Assembly: GCA_905182985.1 (NCBI GenBank)
Contig: CAJJDN010000035.1
Location: forward strand, 587,689-651,688
Reading direction: 5' to 3'
Origin: Paramecium sonneborni
Lineage: Eukaryota; Ciliophora; Oligohymenophorea; Peniculida; Parameciidae
Length of the DNA: 64,000 nt
Both the position numbers and the translations under genes were made by a program. Position 1 is the first letter of the stretch. Every line of letters begins with the position of its first letter. The notes beneath the pieces were generated by a model that worked only from the letters and a program-made list of their open reading frames with translations, searched no databases and had not been told where the DNA came from. Shown in pieces: positions 12,870 through 25,802 of this stretch.

Positions 12870-15800
12870 ATGAGTGTTCTATCATTAAAGCATTCATAAA
12901 ATAGTGGAAGAAAAAATAAAACTGAACCTGATAAACTTAATAAATTTTCTTAAAATGATATGAGAGGTATTAAAATTTTAATGTTTTCCCAGGTCCATTT
13001 ATATATGAGCCACTTTAAAATATAGCACATCCAATATAACCTGAAGATGATATTTCAATAAAAGATCCAACATTGAAAACAGTTGATAAATCAAGGATTT
13101 CTTAATCTTATTATAGAAATAACTCACCATAATTAAGTATTAGGTCCAAAACTTCTTAAAGCGAGCCTGAGGATAGTCCCTTTGTATTAAGTTTCCCACT
13201 TAAATAATAAGAAAATATTCGTAAGAGATCTAAGAGCAAATAAATTTAATATTTTGTAGAGAAACTTAGAAAAAGGTTTAGAATAGATAGCATGGCTAAA
13301 AATTTTTAGTATCTATATGATTAGGAAAATAATTTCATAGATAATAGTTGTAAGTGAAATATCATATTTAGAGGGACCTTGTTACCATCTTCTGCAATAT
13401 TACAAATTTGGAATGTAATTTTCTATAGTTTGTTACATGTGATAATGATATTTATTCCTTTATCTACAGCTTTAGATATCTAAGACCTTAATTATCTTTT
13501 TGTATGCTTCAAATTATTAGACATTGGAATTTAATTAAGCAGTTCTTTTACTTTAAAGGGTTTATTAATAACTAGTTTCAAATAAATATCATTAAGATAT
13601 TACAAATAGTGTTTGTGTTTTGATGCAGTATTTTCTTAGCTTTATAAATTAGTTTGCAATAATAGGATTAGTATTCTTGAATACATTACCATCATCAAGC
13701 TAATTCTATGTACTTACACTAATTCTGATCAGTTTAATTAAGAGATATTAGGAGATAGAAATATTTTTAAAATTGTAAGTAAAAAATGATTTAATATATT
13801 AGCGAATATAACTTATTTTCTCCTTACTTATAAATTATAAATAGTTTAATAAAGATAATATTACTAATTCATATAATAACCTGCTATTAATATGGATTAT
13901 TTTATCATAGTAATTTGTTGTTTGATTCTTATATGTCAACTTTTAGCATAGTAATTTCTATATTTACATTTAATTCAAATTATTCACCAAATGATCAAAA
14001 TGAAATGATATTTTACAGTTTTGTCGCATTTGGCTCGATCATTAGCTTTGCTTATTTGTTAACACAATGTCTAAATCTTTTTAAAAATACAAGATTTTCT
14101 TCTGAACTAAGTGAGTTTTTAGCAATTAATAAATTAGATTCAAATTTAAAGTGCAAGATTATTAATCATATATTAAATCAACCAAAATTATATCATAATT
14201 AATTTGTTTCAAAATTATCAGGTCAATTACTTTAAGAATTTAATAGAATATAGAGATTCTAATTACTGACTAAATATTTTAAATATTATAATATAAATAC
14301 TATTTAAACACTGATAAACTTTAGTGAAGATGTTATATGTTAACCAAATTAAATTATAGTGACAGAATCTGAATATGATGATTGTTCATTGTATTTCATA
14401 GTTGAAGGAAATTTTAAGATAGTAAACAAGATGGGAATTCAACTATAAATTTTAGGAGTAATATAGTAAATATTTTTTTCAGCCAGAATAAACGTTTGGT
14501 GAAATCTCCTTTTATACTTAATTACCTAGATCTGCTACAGTAATAAGTGAAGGAGTTTGTAGATTATTGAAATTAAGAAGGGACATATTTCTTAAACTAT
14601 TAACTTTTAGTGATAAAGTATAATATACATATAATTATTAGTAATATTTCTATGCTATGAAAGATAGAATTATAATCCATAAAGATTTACCTTGTTAATG
14701 TTTTTGTTGTTCTTCATTTGATCATTTAATAACCAAATGTCCTTTGTTAACTTATTGTCCAGATAAAGAAAAAGTTATTAAAGCTTTGATATATCCAAGA
14801 AGAAATTTCAGATAAGAACGTAATGACGTTTGTTATATATTTAATTAGATAAAAGAAGATTAGTAAAAGACACAAAGGCTTATGATTTTACAAAAGATGC
14901 CGAAGCAAATTAAGATTATTTATTATAATTGTATTAGGAGCATCATTTTTAATCATCAAATTAATTTAGCTAGTCTAATTTACCATATGATGATGTTTAT
15001 ATTAAAGAAAGCTATGCTTCAGGATAAAGTTTTAGTAGATTAAGTAGAGAAAAATCCCTTTTAAAAAGCACATCTTTATTAAAAGAAAAATCATTACATG
15101 AATAATAGTAATCTATCATGAATGATGTGTAATTATATTAAAACTATTATCGAGTAGAAGTTATTAAGATACATCTGAGAAACAATATATTCTGCATTAA
15201 GGGGAAATGGATGATGAGAAATTCATCAATCTTGTTAGGAAAGATTAATAGAAGAATACATTTGCAACTGCTGGTTTTGGAAATGCTGGATAGCAATCAA
15301 TTAAAGATTAAAAATCATTAAAAATAATAGTAGAGAATGAAAGTTCAGAAAATTCACCTTCTTTAGATAATGCATTAGATTTGGGAAATTAATTATAGAG
15401 AAATAAAGATCCAAAATTAACATTTAATTATAATTTTGATAATTAAATGAGTGATTTATAGAACAAATATCAATAATATTAAAGGAATGCTACAGAATCT
15501 AATCATTCTATGAAACGATAAGAAAATCGATAACCTTCAATTCGATAAAATTCTTCAAGATCTCAAACATATAGTCCAATAACATCAAATAACATAACAG
15601 CAAATTCATTAAGATCATAGATGAAATAAAATGAAAATACTTAGACAGCATCAGGTATTCATAGAAGGTAAATAATATATAAAAATTTAGATCAATATCA
15701 GGAGTGATTAAATAATATACTGATAGTCCAGAGTTATAGAGTAAAAGAGGAACAAATAGAAAAAAGTCAACAAAGACAGGTACTAAGATATCTGTAATAC

Positions 15801-16090
15801 ATTCTTAGTTTTAACCATTTAGTGGATTTGATGTATAAATCATTTTAAAATTATTAGAATCCAGTTGGTTATAATTTAGGAGATAATGATTTTGAAAAGC
15901 TTTACTAATTTGAAATATATTTACCTTATAATAATTATGATGTAGTAATTTATAAGTAAATATTAAATATAAATTTAGGTTGAATTAGTTTAATAAAAAT
16001 AAAAGATTAAAAAGGTTATCTAGATATTTTTTATCATTTAGATTAGCTAAATAGATATAAATATTAAAAGCAAGATAATAATAGAATTGA
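12870..16090 (+). CDS. Cyclic-nucleotide-binding cation channel family protein
   Basis: Ciliate CNG/HCN-like channel. A long Ser-rich cytosolic N-terminus ends in FVEKLRKRFRIDSM. Hydrophobic segments follow (near QIWNVIFYSLLHVIMIF and IIKIILLIHIITCY), then a pore-like stretch and the last helix at about 13915-14090, a helical linker, and a cyclic-nucleotide-binding domain with LYFIVEGNFKIV, FGEISFYTQLPRSATV and CRLLKL. Introns at 12967-12992, 13354-13371 (18 nt), 13775-13802 and 14458-14482 are each supported by frame and sense. After the binding domain comes a small Cys/His cluster (CQCFCCSSFDH) and a Q/S-rich C-terminus; splicing there is less certain. The pore lacks a GYG filter (see findings). 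Expected in plasma or ciliary membrane. Confidence 0.75.
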
Positions 16091-16124
16091 ATAATATATA
16101 TATTTAATTTATTAATAATGAAAT

Positions 16125-16926
16125 TCAATCTTGCATTTAAAGTCTTAGTTTTTATTTTTTTTCAACTTATTTATCATAATCTTCAATGAATTTATCAAAA
16201 GCAGGTGGATCGACAACAAGAAGTTTGGAAAAACTAAAGTACCATTCATCAATATTGACCTAAATGAAGATGATGAGATATTTAATGTACTCCTCTTTCA
16301 GGATTGCATAATGCAACTGATTTGATGAAATCTTTAGCATCTTTTTCAGCTTGATTATCAGTTATACTATCTTCAATATATTTATTGAATTTAACAGCTT
16401 TTGAATGATCAATATATTTAGAACCATCAATATCTATATCCTCAAAAATGGCTTATAGTTTGAATTTCTAATTTTGTTTTAAAACACCAAAGGCTTTACT
16501 TTCAGCTGTTAAATTATTAATAAAAGTTCTAATTTCTGTTATTCCATCACCAGGTCTAAGATATATATATTAGAATAACCTTTATCCAGATTGATTCTTT
16601 AAGTTTGGATCTGCTTAATTAACAACAAGTAATAAAACAATTTCTTTATTCATCTTTTCTGCTGCAAGATGTAATGGTCCTGATCCTTATAAATTATAAA
16701 CTTCAAGAGATGCATCATTTTAAATAAGAAATCTTACAATTTCTAATTGATTATGCATTATAGCCCAAAAAAGAGCAGTGTTTCCTCATATATACAATTG
16801 AATATATATACCTTCTCTATCTTGATAATTGATGTCTATATTTCCTTAAACAATAGCTCTTTTAATCTCTTCCATAGAACCTTTTTATGCAGATGCAAGA
16901 AATTATTCATTATGAAAAGTTTCCAT
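16125..16926 (-). CDS. Ankyrin-repeat and EF-hand-like protein
   Basis: 239 residues after introns 16785-16811, 16556-16579 and 16260-16290; the length closes to a multiple of three. The N-terminal half has ankyrin repeats (GNTALFWAIMHNQLEIVRFL, then GPLHLAAEKMNKEIVLLL and ADPNLKNQSGQ). The C-terminal half has an EF-hand-like loop with D-x-D-x-D spacing, DIDIDGSKYID, followed by helix and a second, weaker hand ending RGVNIDEWYFSF. Likely a small calcium-responsive adaptor; partner unknown. The first intron has a GAG acceptor and the third is 31 nt. The start ATG lies 14 bp from the ATG of the divergent Rab gene, so the two must share a very short promoter. Confidence 0.8.
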
Positions 16927-16940
16927 TATTTTAAATTATA

Positions 16941-17610
16941 ATGTCTCAGAAAAAAGCAGATTTTGATTTCCTTGTAAAGTTACTAATTATTGGAGATAGT
17001 GGAGTTGGTAAAACTTGTTTGTTAATGAGATATTGTGAAAATCTATTTACAAACAATCATTTGACAACTATTGGTACATACATTAAACCATATTATTAGG
17101 AATTGATTTTAAGTTAAAGACTATTGAAGTAGGAGGTAAGAAAGTTAAAATATAAATATGGGATACAGCAGGTTAAGAAAGATTTAGAACTATTACTTAA
17201 ACTTATTACAAAGGGGCTTAGGGAATTATATTAGTTTATGGAGTAGATGATCGGGTTTCATTTCAAAGGTATTATTATATTAGAAATTGTATTCAAGTAT
17301 TGAAAATTGGATGAAACAAATTAATACTCACGCATAAGAAGGTGTTACCAAATTATTAGTTGCAAATAAATCTGATTGTTCTGATAGAGTTGTATAAACT
17401 TAAGAAGGTTAAAGATTAGCAGATACATATTCTATCCCTTTTTTTGAAACCTCTGCTAAAAATGGAACCAATATCTATGAAATCTTCAATACTATTGCCA
17501 AAATGGTTATTGATAAATAAAACTAAGATCCAACTGATCGTCCATCCAATGTATAATTATCTTAATAACCTTCAAATGAAACATAAAAAAAATAAAGTGG
17601 ATGCTGCTGA
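16941..17610 (+). CDS. Rab-family small GTPase
   Basis: 204 residues after introns 17074-17099 and 17269-17297; the length closes to a multiple of three. All G motifs are visible: P-loop GDSGVGKT at residues 18-25, TTIGIDFK (G2), WDTAGQERFRTIT (G3), a modified ANKSD (G4, usually GNKxD) and ETSAK (G5). The C-terminus ends SGCC, a double-cysteine geranylgeranyl site. RabF motifs place it near the Rab1/Rab8/Rab10 group; I cannot fix the subfamily. Expected role: vesicle traffic on secretory or ciliary-base membranes. The second intron ends CAAG, so an AAG acceptor is used. Divergent from the ankyrin/EF-hand gene. Confidence 0.92.
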
Positions 17611-18203
17611 TATTTTCAAAATTATTATTAGAATATCCAATAATATTTAACTACTTATCCAAACTTCCTTATTTCTTATATATTTATATACTCTATAAAC
17701 ATTTAAATTATCAATATCTATAAAATATTCTACCATTTTTCAATTATTATCTCTCTATCCTTATATTTATTTTTCTAAAACTGTGTATTTAATCATTCTT
17801 TTTAATGTAACAAGAATTATCAATAAATATAACAAACCACTTTTTCTAGATCACAAAATAATAGTGATCTTCCACTTTAAAAGTAATTATTTTACCATAC
17901 TTCTAATTTATATACATTATCATCTTCAAATATTCATTATCCTCTTCTTCTATTATAATATAAAACTTTCGTTTCTCCTACATAAAATGGAGAAGGTTTA
18001 ACAATATGATTATAAACTATTTTTAATTAATTTCCAACATATTAATTATACATCTAAGATACTTTGCATCTAAAATATAGTTACTTTTTTATTAATCAGA
18101 TATTTCATACAATTTTAATTAAAACTATTGCTATATTGTTATGTTATACCTATATTATGATTTTAATTTATTAAATTTCTTTAATTTATTTTATATTTAA
18201 ATA
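17611..18203. other. AT-rich gap
   Basis: About 590 bp with no supportable gene. Open stretches here lack biased composition or motifs. Confidence 0.5.
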
Positions 18204-18575
18204 TAAGCGAAAAGATTAGTCTTAGATCCCTTTTGTTATGGTCAATTTGGAAAATAATGAAGTCAATAAATACTTTATGATAAAGAGAAATTTGTAGAAA
18301 AAGTGAATGAATTATTTAATAAAGAAGAACTAAAAGATTGGTACGAATTAAAAAGAATAATATAATTATGCTCCGTTTTGTAAACATATATTTATTTAAA
18401 ATTTTTTGGGATAATTTATATAAAACAATGAGATGAAAATACAGAATTATCAATGCTTCGAATTACATCAATGAGAAATTAATTAGAACCTAAAGAAGGA
18501 GAATCTGGAGTAGAAATAAACAAAGAAGAATATATGAAATCTGTTGATTTTTGGTCTAAACATGTTTAAGTTTGA
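18204..18575 (+). pseudogene. Relic resembling a DUF3228 protein, internally deleted
   Basis: Three coding-quality blocks lie in different frames without introns to join them. First AKRLVLDPFCYGQFG, then DKEKFVEKVNELFNKEELKDW running into YAPFCKHIFIQNF in another frame, then TELSMLRITSMRNQLEPKEG with SGVEINKEEYMKSVDFW, ending at TGA 18573-18575. From memory, these blocks fall in the order of the conserved start, the YAPFCKH block and the MMRN...SGV...FW end of the DUF3228 family; the middle of the domain, about 80-100 residues in intact members, is absent. No ATG precedes the first block in frame. The family name is my recall and should be checked; the broken state is seen directly. Confidence 0.45.
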
Positions 18576-18596
18576 GTGATATTTATTTAGACATAT

Positions 18597-19273
18597 TCAT
18601 AACATTTAATCTAAAGCTTTTATAGCTTGTTTTCTTTTAAGTGGTGCATTATATGGATTTAAATCAAGTTCTTATTTACGTTCTTTTTATTTATTTTTTC
18701 CTAATTGTTTCTAAAATTAATCCTCATCAAATTAATATTGATATTTTTTTTTTTCCTCCTTTAATTACTTTTCAGTTAATTCTTTCTTTTATTTCTAAAC
18801 TTTCTCATTCTTAAAAATCACTTAAGCATATAATAATGTATTTAAAGTGCAATTATTAGATTATTGTTAATTCAATGAAGAAATAGGTAATTAGCATCTT
18901 TATCTTAAATTGTTCTATTCATCTATTTCTTATGAATTATATTTTTCTTTGTATACTGATTCCATTACTTAAGTAAGTAATCTATTCAAAGATAAATCAC
19001 TATTATTGTTATTCTTTTTGAAATGCTATAACATGGATGTACATGTTATACTCAATTAATCTAATGCTAATAAAACATGAAATATATCTCCTTCTTATCT
19101 ACCTTATAATTCATATAATTTTCTTGAATTTGAACCCACTTTTCTAATTACTTATAAATATAGATTAACAAATATATACTTTTTATTAAAAATTCAGCCA
19201 AAAGGTTTATTCCTTATTCTTAACAACTGCTAATACCTGAATTAAGAAGCATTTATGCTACATATATCTTCAT
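18597..19273 (-). CDS. TAF8-like histone-fold protein (BTP domain)
   Basis: 215 residues after one 29-nt intron (19151-19179, AAG acceptor); the length closes to a multiple of three. The N-terminal 75 residues fit the BTP/TAF8-type histone fold: VAQMLLNSGISSCQEQGINLL (helix 1 into 2), then IKIIRKVGSNSRKLYELQGR and DIFHVLLALDQLSI, matching the family's pattern of IG-x-x-S/A, a GR motif and DV-x-x-AL-x-x-LGI. A Q/N-rich middle and a charged C-terminus follow, ending NPYNAPLKRKQAIKALDQML. In other eukaryotes TAF8 pairs with TAF10 inside TFIID for RNA polymerase II start-site recognition. TAF3 and SPT7-like proteins share the fold, so the exact identity is open. Read away from the RING gene with 90 bp between starts. 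Confidence 0.6.
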
Positions 19274-19363
19274 CTAAATATTATATTTTATATTAATACC
19301 AATTTACCAAGTGATTACTCTTTTGATCTGCTTTATTTAAGCATATTTAATTAAATATTTATA

Positions 19364-20373
19364 ATGAATCATTAATCATTACCTTAATTACAAAAGTTCA
19401 AACAAATTGCATAAACTCCTGAAGAAAATTCCAAAAGAAGTGATGAAGTGACTCGATTGAAATAATAGATTGCTCAGTTACAAAAATAAATAGAATTCGT
19501 TCAATAGAACAAATCCTTTGTAATGAAAATTCAAAATTAGCAATGCACTCTCTGTCTCAGATATAAAGTACTAAGGTACTTTATTTATTGTAGACTTAAA
19601 TCGAACAATTAATCAAATAAGAAAAATAGATCAAGAAATAATATGAATTAAAAATTGAAGAATTATTATTAAGTTTAAATCAAAAAAATGTTAAACTAAA
19701 ACTTTCATAAACTTAACAAACTGACCATGTTCCAACCCTAGAAAAAAGTATTTAAGTTGAATTATAGATTGTGTAATAAAATCAATTAAATTCTATTGAA
19801 ACTTTGAAGTAATCTCCTTTAGTAAAATAATATGAACAAATTATAATTGATTTTCATAAGGATTATGAAAATAAGGCCTATTAAGTTTTATAATATAAGG
19901 AATTATATGAAAAATAAAAATCTTAGTATGAATAATTTAAATCTTAACATATAAATTGCAATGAAAAAATACATAAATTATAAATCGAAGTTAATTTTTT
20001 AAAAGATACCTCAAATCAGTATAAATTACCTGATAACATCTTAAATCTTAAAAAGTCTATTGATTGCACAATAGAATAAAATAAAATGAATTAAGTTGTA
20101 ATGAAGACTTAAGAAAGTGATTCTACTATTAAGATATATCAGAAATTGTAATAAATAGAGACAGATTTATATATTAGTCTAAGATGCACAAAATGCAAAG
20201 ATTTTTATTAAAATCCTATTACATTTGTTCCTTGTGGCCATAGTGTTTGTTTTAAATGCCAAAACAATAGATGTGAAAAATGTGAAAAAGAGGCTAGTTA
20301 TTTTAGAAATAATAATTTAGATCTCTTAATCAAGATATATAATCAAATTAAAGATATTCATTAAAAAAGATGA
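19364..20373 (+). CDS. Coiled-coil protein with C-terminal RING-type zinc finger
   Basis: 327 residues after one intron (19568-19593); the length closes to a multiple of three. Residues from about 40 to 260 are Q/K/E-rich coiled coil. The last 60 residues hold a compact RING-like finger: CTKC, then PCGHSVCFKC, then CEKCEKEA, the spacing seen in U-box/RING E3 ligases that bind two zinc ions. Probable ubiquitin ligase with a coiled-coil oligomerisation arm; substrate unknown. The region before the finger has no kinase or repeat domain. The start ATG is the first after the divergent TAF8-like gene. Confidence 0.75.
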
Positions 20374-20399
20374 TAGATAAAATATATATATATAATTGT

Positions 20400-21887
20400 T
20401 CAAGATTTAGTTCTTTTTTCATCTTTTAATGCTTAAATTCTCCAACTTTCAGAGAATTCATTCAATTTTTACATGAATTCTTAATGAAAACCAACATTGT
20501 CTGAATGTTCTGGTAGCTTAAGTTTTTGCATTTATTTCTATTGCAATTATTAAATTTGTTATTTTTAAATCTACTATTTCTAATTTGCTTATGTTTATGT
20601 AGTTTTCTTTTAAATATTAGATAAATCTAGTTTTAATTTAACATTAGATTTAGCATCGAGAATGTTGGCATTTTTATATTCAAACCTTCTAACACTTTCA
20701 ACAATTGATTCATTATCAAATCTATTAAGGAAACAAAAACTAGATTCGTCAGAATCATTAATAACTGAATTATCAGCATCATGAACACTACGTTCATAGT
20801 TTTAATGTTTAACAATAATTGATTTTTCTGTTTATTCAGCAACACTATCATCATTTAAAACTTCTTCATTATAGATTTTTTCAATATCAACACCACTTTT
20901 TTTAATAGCTAAAACAAGTTTAATTAATTTAGCTTCTTTTTCACTCATTTCTTAAATTTTTTATTACATAACATCTTGCATTTCCTTTAACTAAATTGTA
21001 TCCATACTATCAATATTACTACTTTATGCATTTTTAGTATTTTATACTTATTTAGGTGTTTTAAGTTATTTAACAGTTTCTAATAAAATGTCTCTTTCTT
21101 ATTCAATTTGTTTGTAATTATTTTACCATAAATCTTTTTCTCTCCTTATTTAATCAATAATTTCATAAAACTTTTCTTCTTATTCACATAAAACTTAAAT
21201 ACTAATAGAGTTGAAGAGTTCAAGTAAATTATTGATGATTTATTATTATACATCGTTAAAATCACTTAAAGATATAAATTATTATTTATATGATTGTATA
21301 TTTTTTTGTTATTTTAGTAGATGTTCTTTATGAAATTCTAATCTTGAAAACTATTTTTTAGCAATTAAGCAAGTTTGTATTTAAGTATTGAGATTCCAAA
21401 GTTCTTAATTTTTTTTAATAGGTTTTCTTTGTCCAGGACTTTAAGAATCACTGGTGAGGTTGCTAGTTAGATTCTATTTAGATCTATATAATAAAGTGTA
21501 AACATACAGTTATTGAAGTATATTAGTTGATAATATATGACTATCACCAATAATTTTCCTCATTTTTAATCCATTTTATGATCCATATAATGAATCATCT
21601 TCAACTTACATAGTGGCAAAAGCAGAGACTCGACTTTTAGAACTGCTGTTAGTACGATTGTTGTTATTTTCCGAGATATTGTTTTTGTTTTATTATTTAT
21701 AACGTTTCTCTTCAATAGATTTGGAAGTTGGCACAGTTTATTTAATGGTTAGACGCTATTGCTGAAACTTTGGAGGGATATGAAAGAAGTTATTATGTTC
21801 TGGATAAATGTTTGGCTGAGATGTTTATTTCGGAATCACTACCCTTGCCATGGCATCCTTAACCGTGTTGGGGGCTACTCGTTGCAT
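20400..21887 (-). CDS. Coiled-coil protein, intronless, about 495 residues
   Basis: A single open frame of 496 codons without any TGA and without introns. The N-terminus is basic and Ser/Thr/Asn-rich (starts MQRVAPNTVKDAMARVVIPK); the middle from about residue 150 is coiled coil with NLLELFNSISIQ and EKFYEIIDQIRREKDLW; an acidic patch with NDSDESSFCF and a Q/K-rich stretch close it. No catalytic motif seen. Convergent with the RING gene, whose stop lies 26 bp away. Function not recognised; a structural role is likely. Confidence 0.75.
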
Positions 21888-22359
21888 TTCAGATAATTTA
21901 ATTTATATTTAATCATCATTCTAACTAAATACATAAGAGTATTACACTCCTACTTTCTATTTTATTTTATCAATCTTATTAATCATGTTTCATACATATA
22001 ATTTATTCAACATTTCTTATTACTAAATTATTCTGTCAATTACTTATATTCTTTTTACAATATAACTTTTTTTATAAAAATAAATCCATAAAACATATTT
22101 CACACATTATTAAAAAATCATCACTAAATTTATTAATTATTATTCATATTTTTAATGTATAAATTATACATATAAACAATTTTACTTTTTTGTTAGTTAT
22201 TTTTTCAATAATAATAATATCAATATTGTTATTATATATTTTTTAGATTAAACAAATTTTAATATATATTAAATATATAAAATAGATCATTGATTCTAAA
22301 TTTAAGTTATAATTATAAGCAATATAAATTATTATTAAAATAAATTTAAATTCAAAAAT
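21888..22359. other. AT-rich divergent intergenic region
   Basis: About 470 bp between the divergent starts of two coiled-coil genes; should hold both promoters. Runs of A/T dominate; no distinct element recognised. Confidence 0.5.
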
Positions 22360-23382
22360 ATGAATACATTTCAAGAAAACAAATTATTTGTTTAACAAAT
22401 TAAATAGAAACAAGACGAATTTAAAGTATAGGCTTATCAATTAATAAGAAAACAATTCAATTTCCAATTAAGAAAGAACCTCTACTTTTACAGCAAAATA
22501 ATTTTAATTAAGTCACATCACCAAATTAAAGAAGAGAACAGACTCCTAATTAAAGAAAGGGAAAGATTGAAAGTATACATTATTATATAAATATTTTAGA
22601 TGATAATTCATGTTCACCAACTCTTTTTCGTACTCCTTAAATAAGTTTACATTATGAATAAAACAGAAAATAACATCAATTGAGTAACAATAGAAGTAGG
22701 AATGAAAATGTATCAACATACAAAGAAAGAAGAGAATAAAACAATGATTCAGCAACTAAAGATTATTCAAGAGTTTTAGAAGAAGTAATGAAAAAATATA
22801 GATAATTAAAATCTGAATTATTAACCAAAGACAAAGAAGTTTAAAAAACTAGATTTTATAAAGAAGAATGGTTGAAAGAAAAAGTAAATATTTTTATTAT
22901 ATTACTAAATAGAAGCGTAATGAATAATTATAAGAAAGAAACAAGATCTTGAAAACTAAAATGCTAAAAATTATTGAAATGGTTTAATAAGATTAATTGA
23001 AATAGAATGATGATTCTGAGGTAGTATCATTTTATTAAAATATTAGTTAATAGGGTATAATAGCTACTCTCTCAACAGAAAATAAGTATTTACGTTAAAT
23101 GTTACATTTACATGATGTGACAGAAATCTCAAGCAAATTGGAATAACTTGAAGGAGAGTAAGATTAAGAAGTTGTTTATATTGATAATATTTTGAATGTT
23201 TTCCTTGGAGATTTGAGAACCATTTAAAAGAACAAAAGAGAGAAGAAAGATAATTAATAATTAGGTACATTTAGTGCTAATATATTATAGGTTAATTTAA
23301 TTCATTATCATTAACAGTTTTAAATAAAGAATCAAGTTTTGTTGATTTATCAGAAGATAAGCTTTTAATGGAATAATCATGA
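22360..23382 (+). CDS. Coiled-coil protein, four introns, 305 residues
   Basis: Introns 22426-22448, 22573-22599, 22884-22912 and 23265-23290 leave 306 codons, closing to a multiple of three. The N-terminal third is basic and Q/N/S-rich; from DYSRVLEEVMKKYRQLKSEL onward it is a continuous coiled coil (WLKEKKRNEQLQERNKIL, LKIIEMVQQDQLKQ). A C-terminal acidic peptide SSFVDLSEDKLLMEQS ends it. No family recognised. The density of charged heptads suggests a cytoskeletal or basal-body component, by composition only. Confidence 0.7.
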
Positions 23383-23520
23383 TTTTATTAAAATTTACAC
23401 ATAAATAGAAATTTTATGCAGCATCTTGAATTATTGCTACATTTTAATTTTTTATTCATTAGATAAAAATCGAGATATTTATTTTACTATATAAAAATAA
23501 TAATGTAAAATAGAGATGAG

Positions 23521-25781
23521 ATGATAAAACAGTTATAGAATATATAAGACCCTTATATACTACAACGACAAAGATAGCACGATGCAAAACGAAAATATGA
23601 ACAATTATTAGCTTCAGTCAATTTGATTTATGATGAAGATGGAAAAGAACGTCAATATTCAGTTGATTTTCAAAGATTCATTCATTTTTATAAATTCTTG
23701 GCTCGTCGACCTGATAGTGAATAATCAAACTAGTCAGTGATAAATAGATTATAATTATGGGTACCTGATACAATAGTGTTGAATGATAGAGAAATTCCAA
23801 ATTATTGGTTATATTCAGATTCAAGAGGTTATGTATTTAGAACAGATACATTTACTTCAAAGAATGTAATTAGCAAATTAGCTAATTATACATCTCCAGA
23901 TGAACTTGTAGCAGTGGTTAAGAAATAATAGTTTCGCAATATGGAATTAGTTGGAAATGAAGTAAAATTAGTTTGTTGCAGAGATTTGTAATCATAAATA
24001 AATGCAAATTTTTCAAATAGAATGGATTTATGTGTTATTTAGAAATTTGTAAAAAGTAATGGACCTAAGGCATTTATATGTAGAACAATTTGGAGAAAAG
24101 ATAAGAATCCTTATTGTTATATAATAACAAATAAGGAAGATTTCTTTGCATAGACAAATAATCCAAAAACTGAGATGACTAAATATGCTACTAATGTGAA
24201 TTTACAAAATTCATGTACAATAGTAAATACTTGTCGAGGTAAATATGTAGATGAAACAGTTCCATATGTTAAGAATCTTCTAAATTATATATATATTCAT
24301 TTACATATAACTTTTAAAGAGTTCTCAGCAGATTTTATTAAAGATGAAAGTGGAATTTGGTGGTTTATAAATGTTAAAGGATTTATTATAGATAAGAGTC
24401 CAGATAAAATATTATGGAAATCTATTACTCATTATGGAGAAGAGATAAATGAGGAAGGGTAACCAATAATTTAAGAAAAGATTTAAACTCCTAAAACAAA
24501 AGTAGCAGATATGTGTTAAAAGTAAAAGATTTGCAAATATTGTGAATAATCATATCCAGAATAACATTTACAATATAAGATGACTTTAAAAATGATAATT
24601 TAAACAGATAAACATTTATACTGGAGAGGTAAGACATTTAATTGGATAGACAGATCAGATGTAACTAATCTTGAAGTGAGTAATTTATATCATGAACATA
24701 AAGTATGCAAGTAATGTTATACTCTTTATAAAGAAACAGAATAACTTATTGAATTGCAACTTTAATTTAATAAATAATTAGGATTACCAAGTGATTAAGA
24801 TAAAATTAATTAAATGTTAACACTCAAAGCCAATTAAGTAAATAATGAAATTGTTAAGACTGGATTAGAAGACTCTAAATAAATATTTAATATTTCTGCA
24901 ACAAAGTAATTAATACTAAATAATCAATCTATTCCTATGATTCATAATACTGTTATTAAAAATTTGAATAGGTTTAGATTTATGATATTGATTCATTCAA
25001 TCAGAGATGTTCCATAAAGTGTTGATTTATCTAAACATTATTATATTGAATGTAATATATTTGATTAGAAATTTAAAATCAAATTAGATCTAATATAAGG
25101 TTAGTTATTTGATAAAGGATATTTCTTAACATTAAATCGTATGAGACTCTATTATTTCTTTAGTGATCAACGTAAGGGATGGATAGAATATGTTAATCAA
25201 TTAAAAGTCTTACCAATGTATTTATATTAAGAAAATGTGAAAATTGGTGTTTTAGAACTTGAACTCTAAGATTTATTATCTGAAAGAGTTATTAGAAGGG
25301 AATTCCTTAAGGTTTTTAGTGTAAAAGATTGCTATCCAATATTAAGTTGGTCATTAAATGTATTAAATATTCAATAATTTAGTTAACATTAGGATTAGTT
25401 GATTCTGGACCAGTCAATGTTACAAGAATTAAATTACAAGATCATTTTGGTATTTAATTACCAAATCCTGATTATTGTACATGTGAACCTTTACCTGCTG
25501 AATGGATGACTATTTTAAATCAAAAAAAAGATGTTGAATATTCAAAATTTGAAAGATAAATGACTGCTTAAACTTTAAAAAGAGTTTCAACAGCTCATGC
25601 TAAATTTTAAAAAAGTAAATTTGAAGGATCTTCACTTTAATAAGATATGGAGTCATTTAATGATTCAACTAAAGAATTATACAGTTAATTAAATATAAAG
25701 AAAGAAATTTAATTATATGAAGTGGATGAGGAAGAACGTAAAACAAAGAAAAGAAGATAATTTTAATAATATGATTTATGA
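23521..25781 (+). CDS. Conserved-looking hypothetical protein, about 745 residues
   Basis: One 23-nt intron (25360-25382) leaves 746 codons, a multiple of three. The protein is globular, not low-complexity: blocks such as GPKAFICRTIWRKDKNPYCY, SGIWWFINVKGFII, a possible zinc-binding cluster CKYCEQ with later CKQCY, and a C-terminal domain with LGLVDSGPVNVTRIKL and PNPDYCTCEPLPAEW. The C-terminus is basic (EEERKTKKRR). I do not recognise the family. Its size and mixed alpha/beta look resemble conserved ciliary proteins, but that is a guess. Convergent with the TRIM-like gene, 21 bp apart. Confidence 0.75.
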
Positions 25782-25802
25782 TATAGTATTTTTTGTTAAT
25801 TA

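Noticed and set aside
19194..19196. In-frame TGA in a histone-fold gene, considered as selenocysteine
   Set aside because: A 29-nt intron (19151-19179) and the neighbouring frame give an uninterrupted histone fold without using that TGA.
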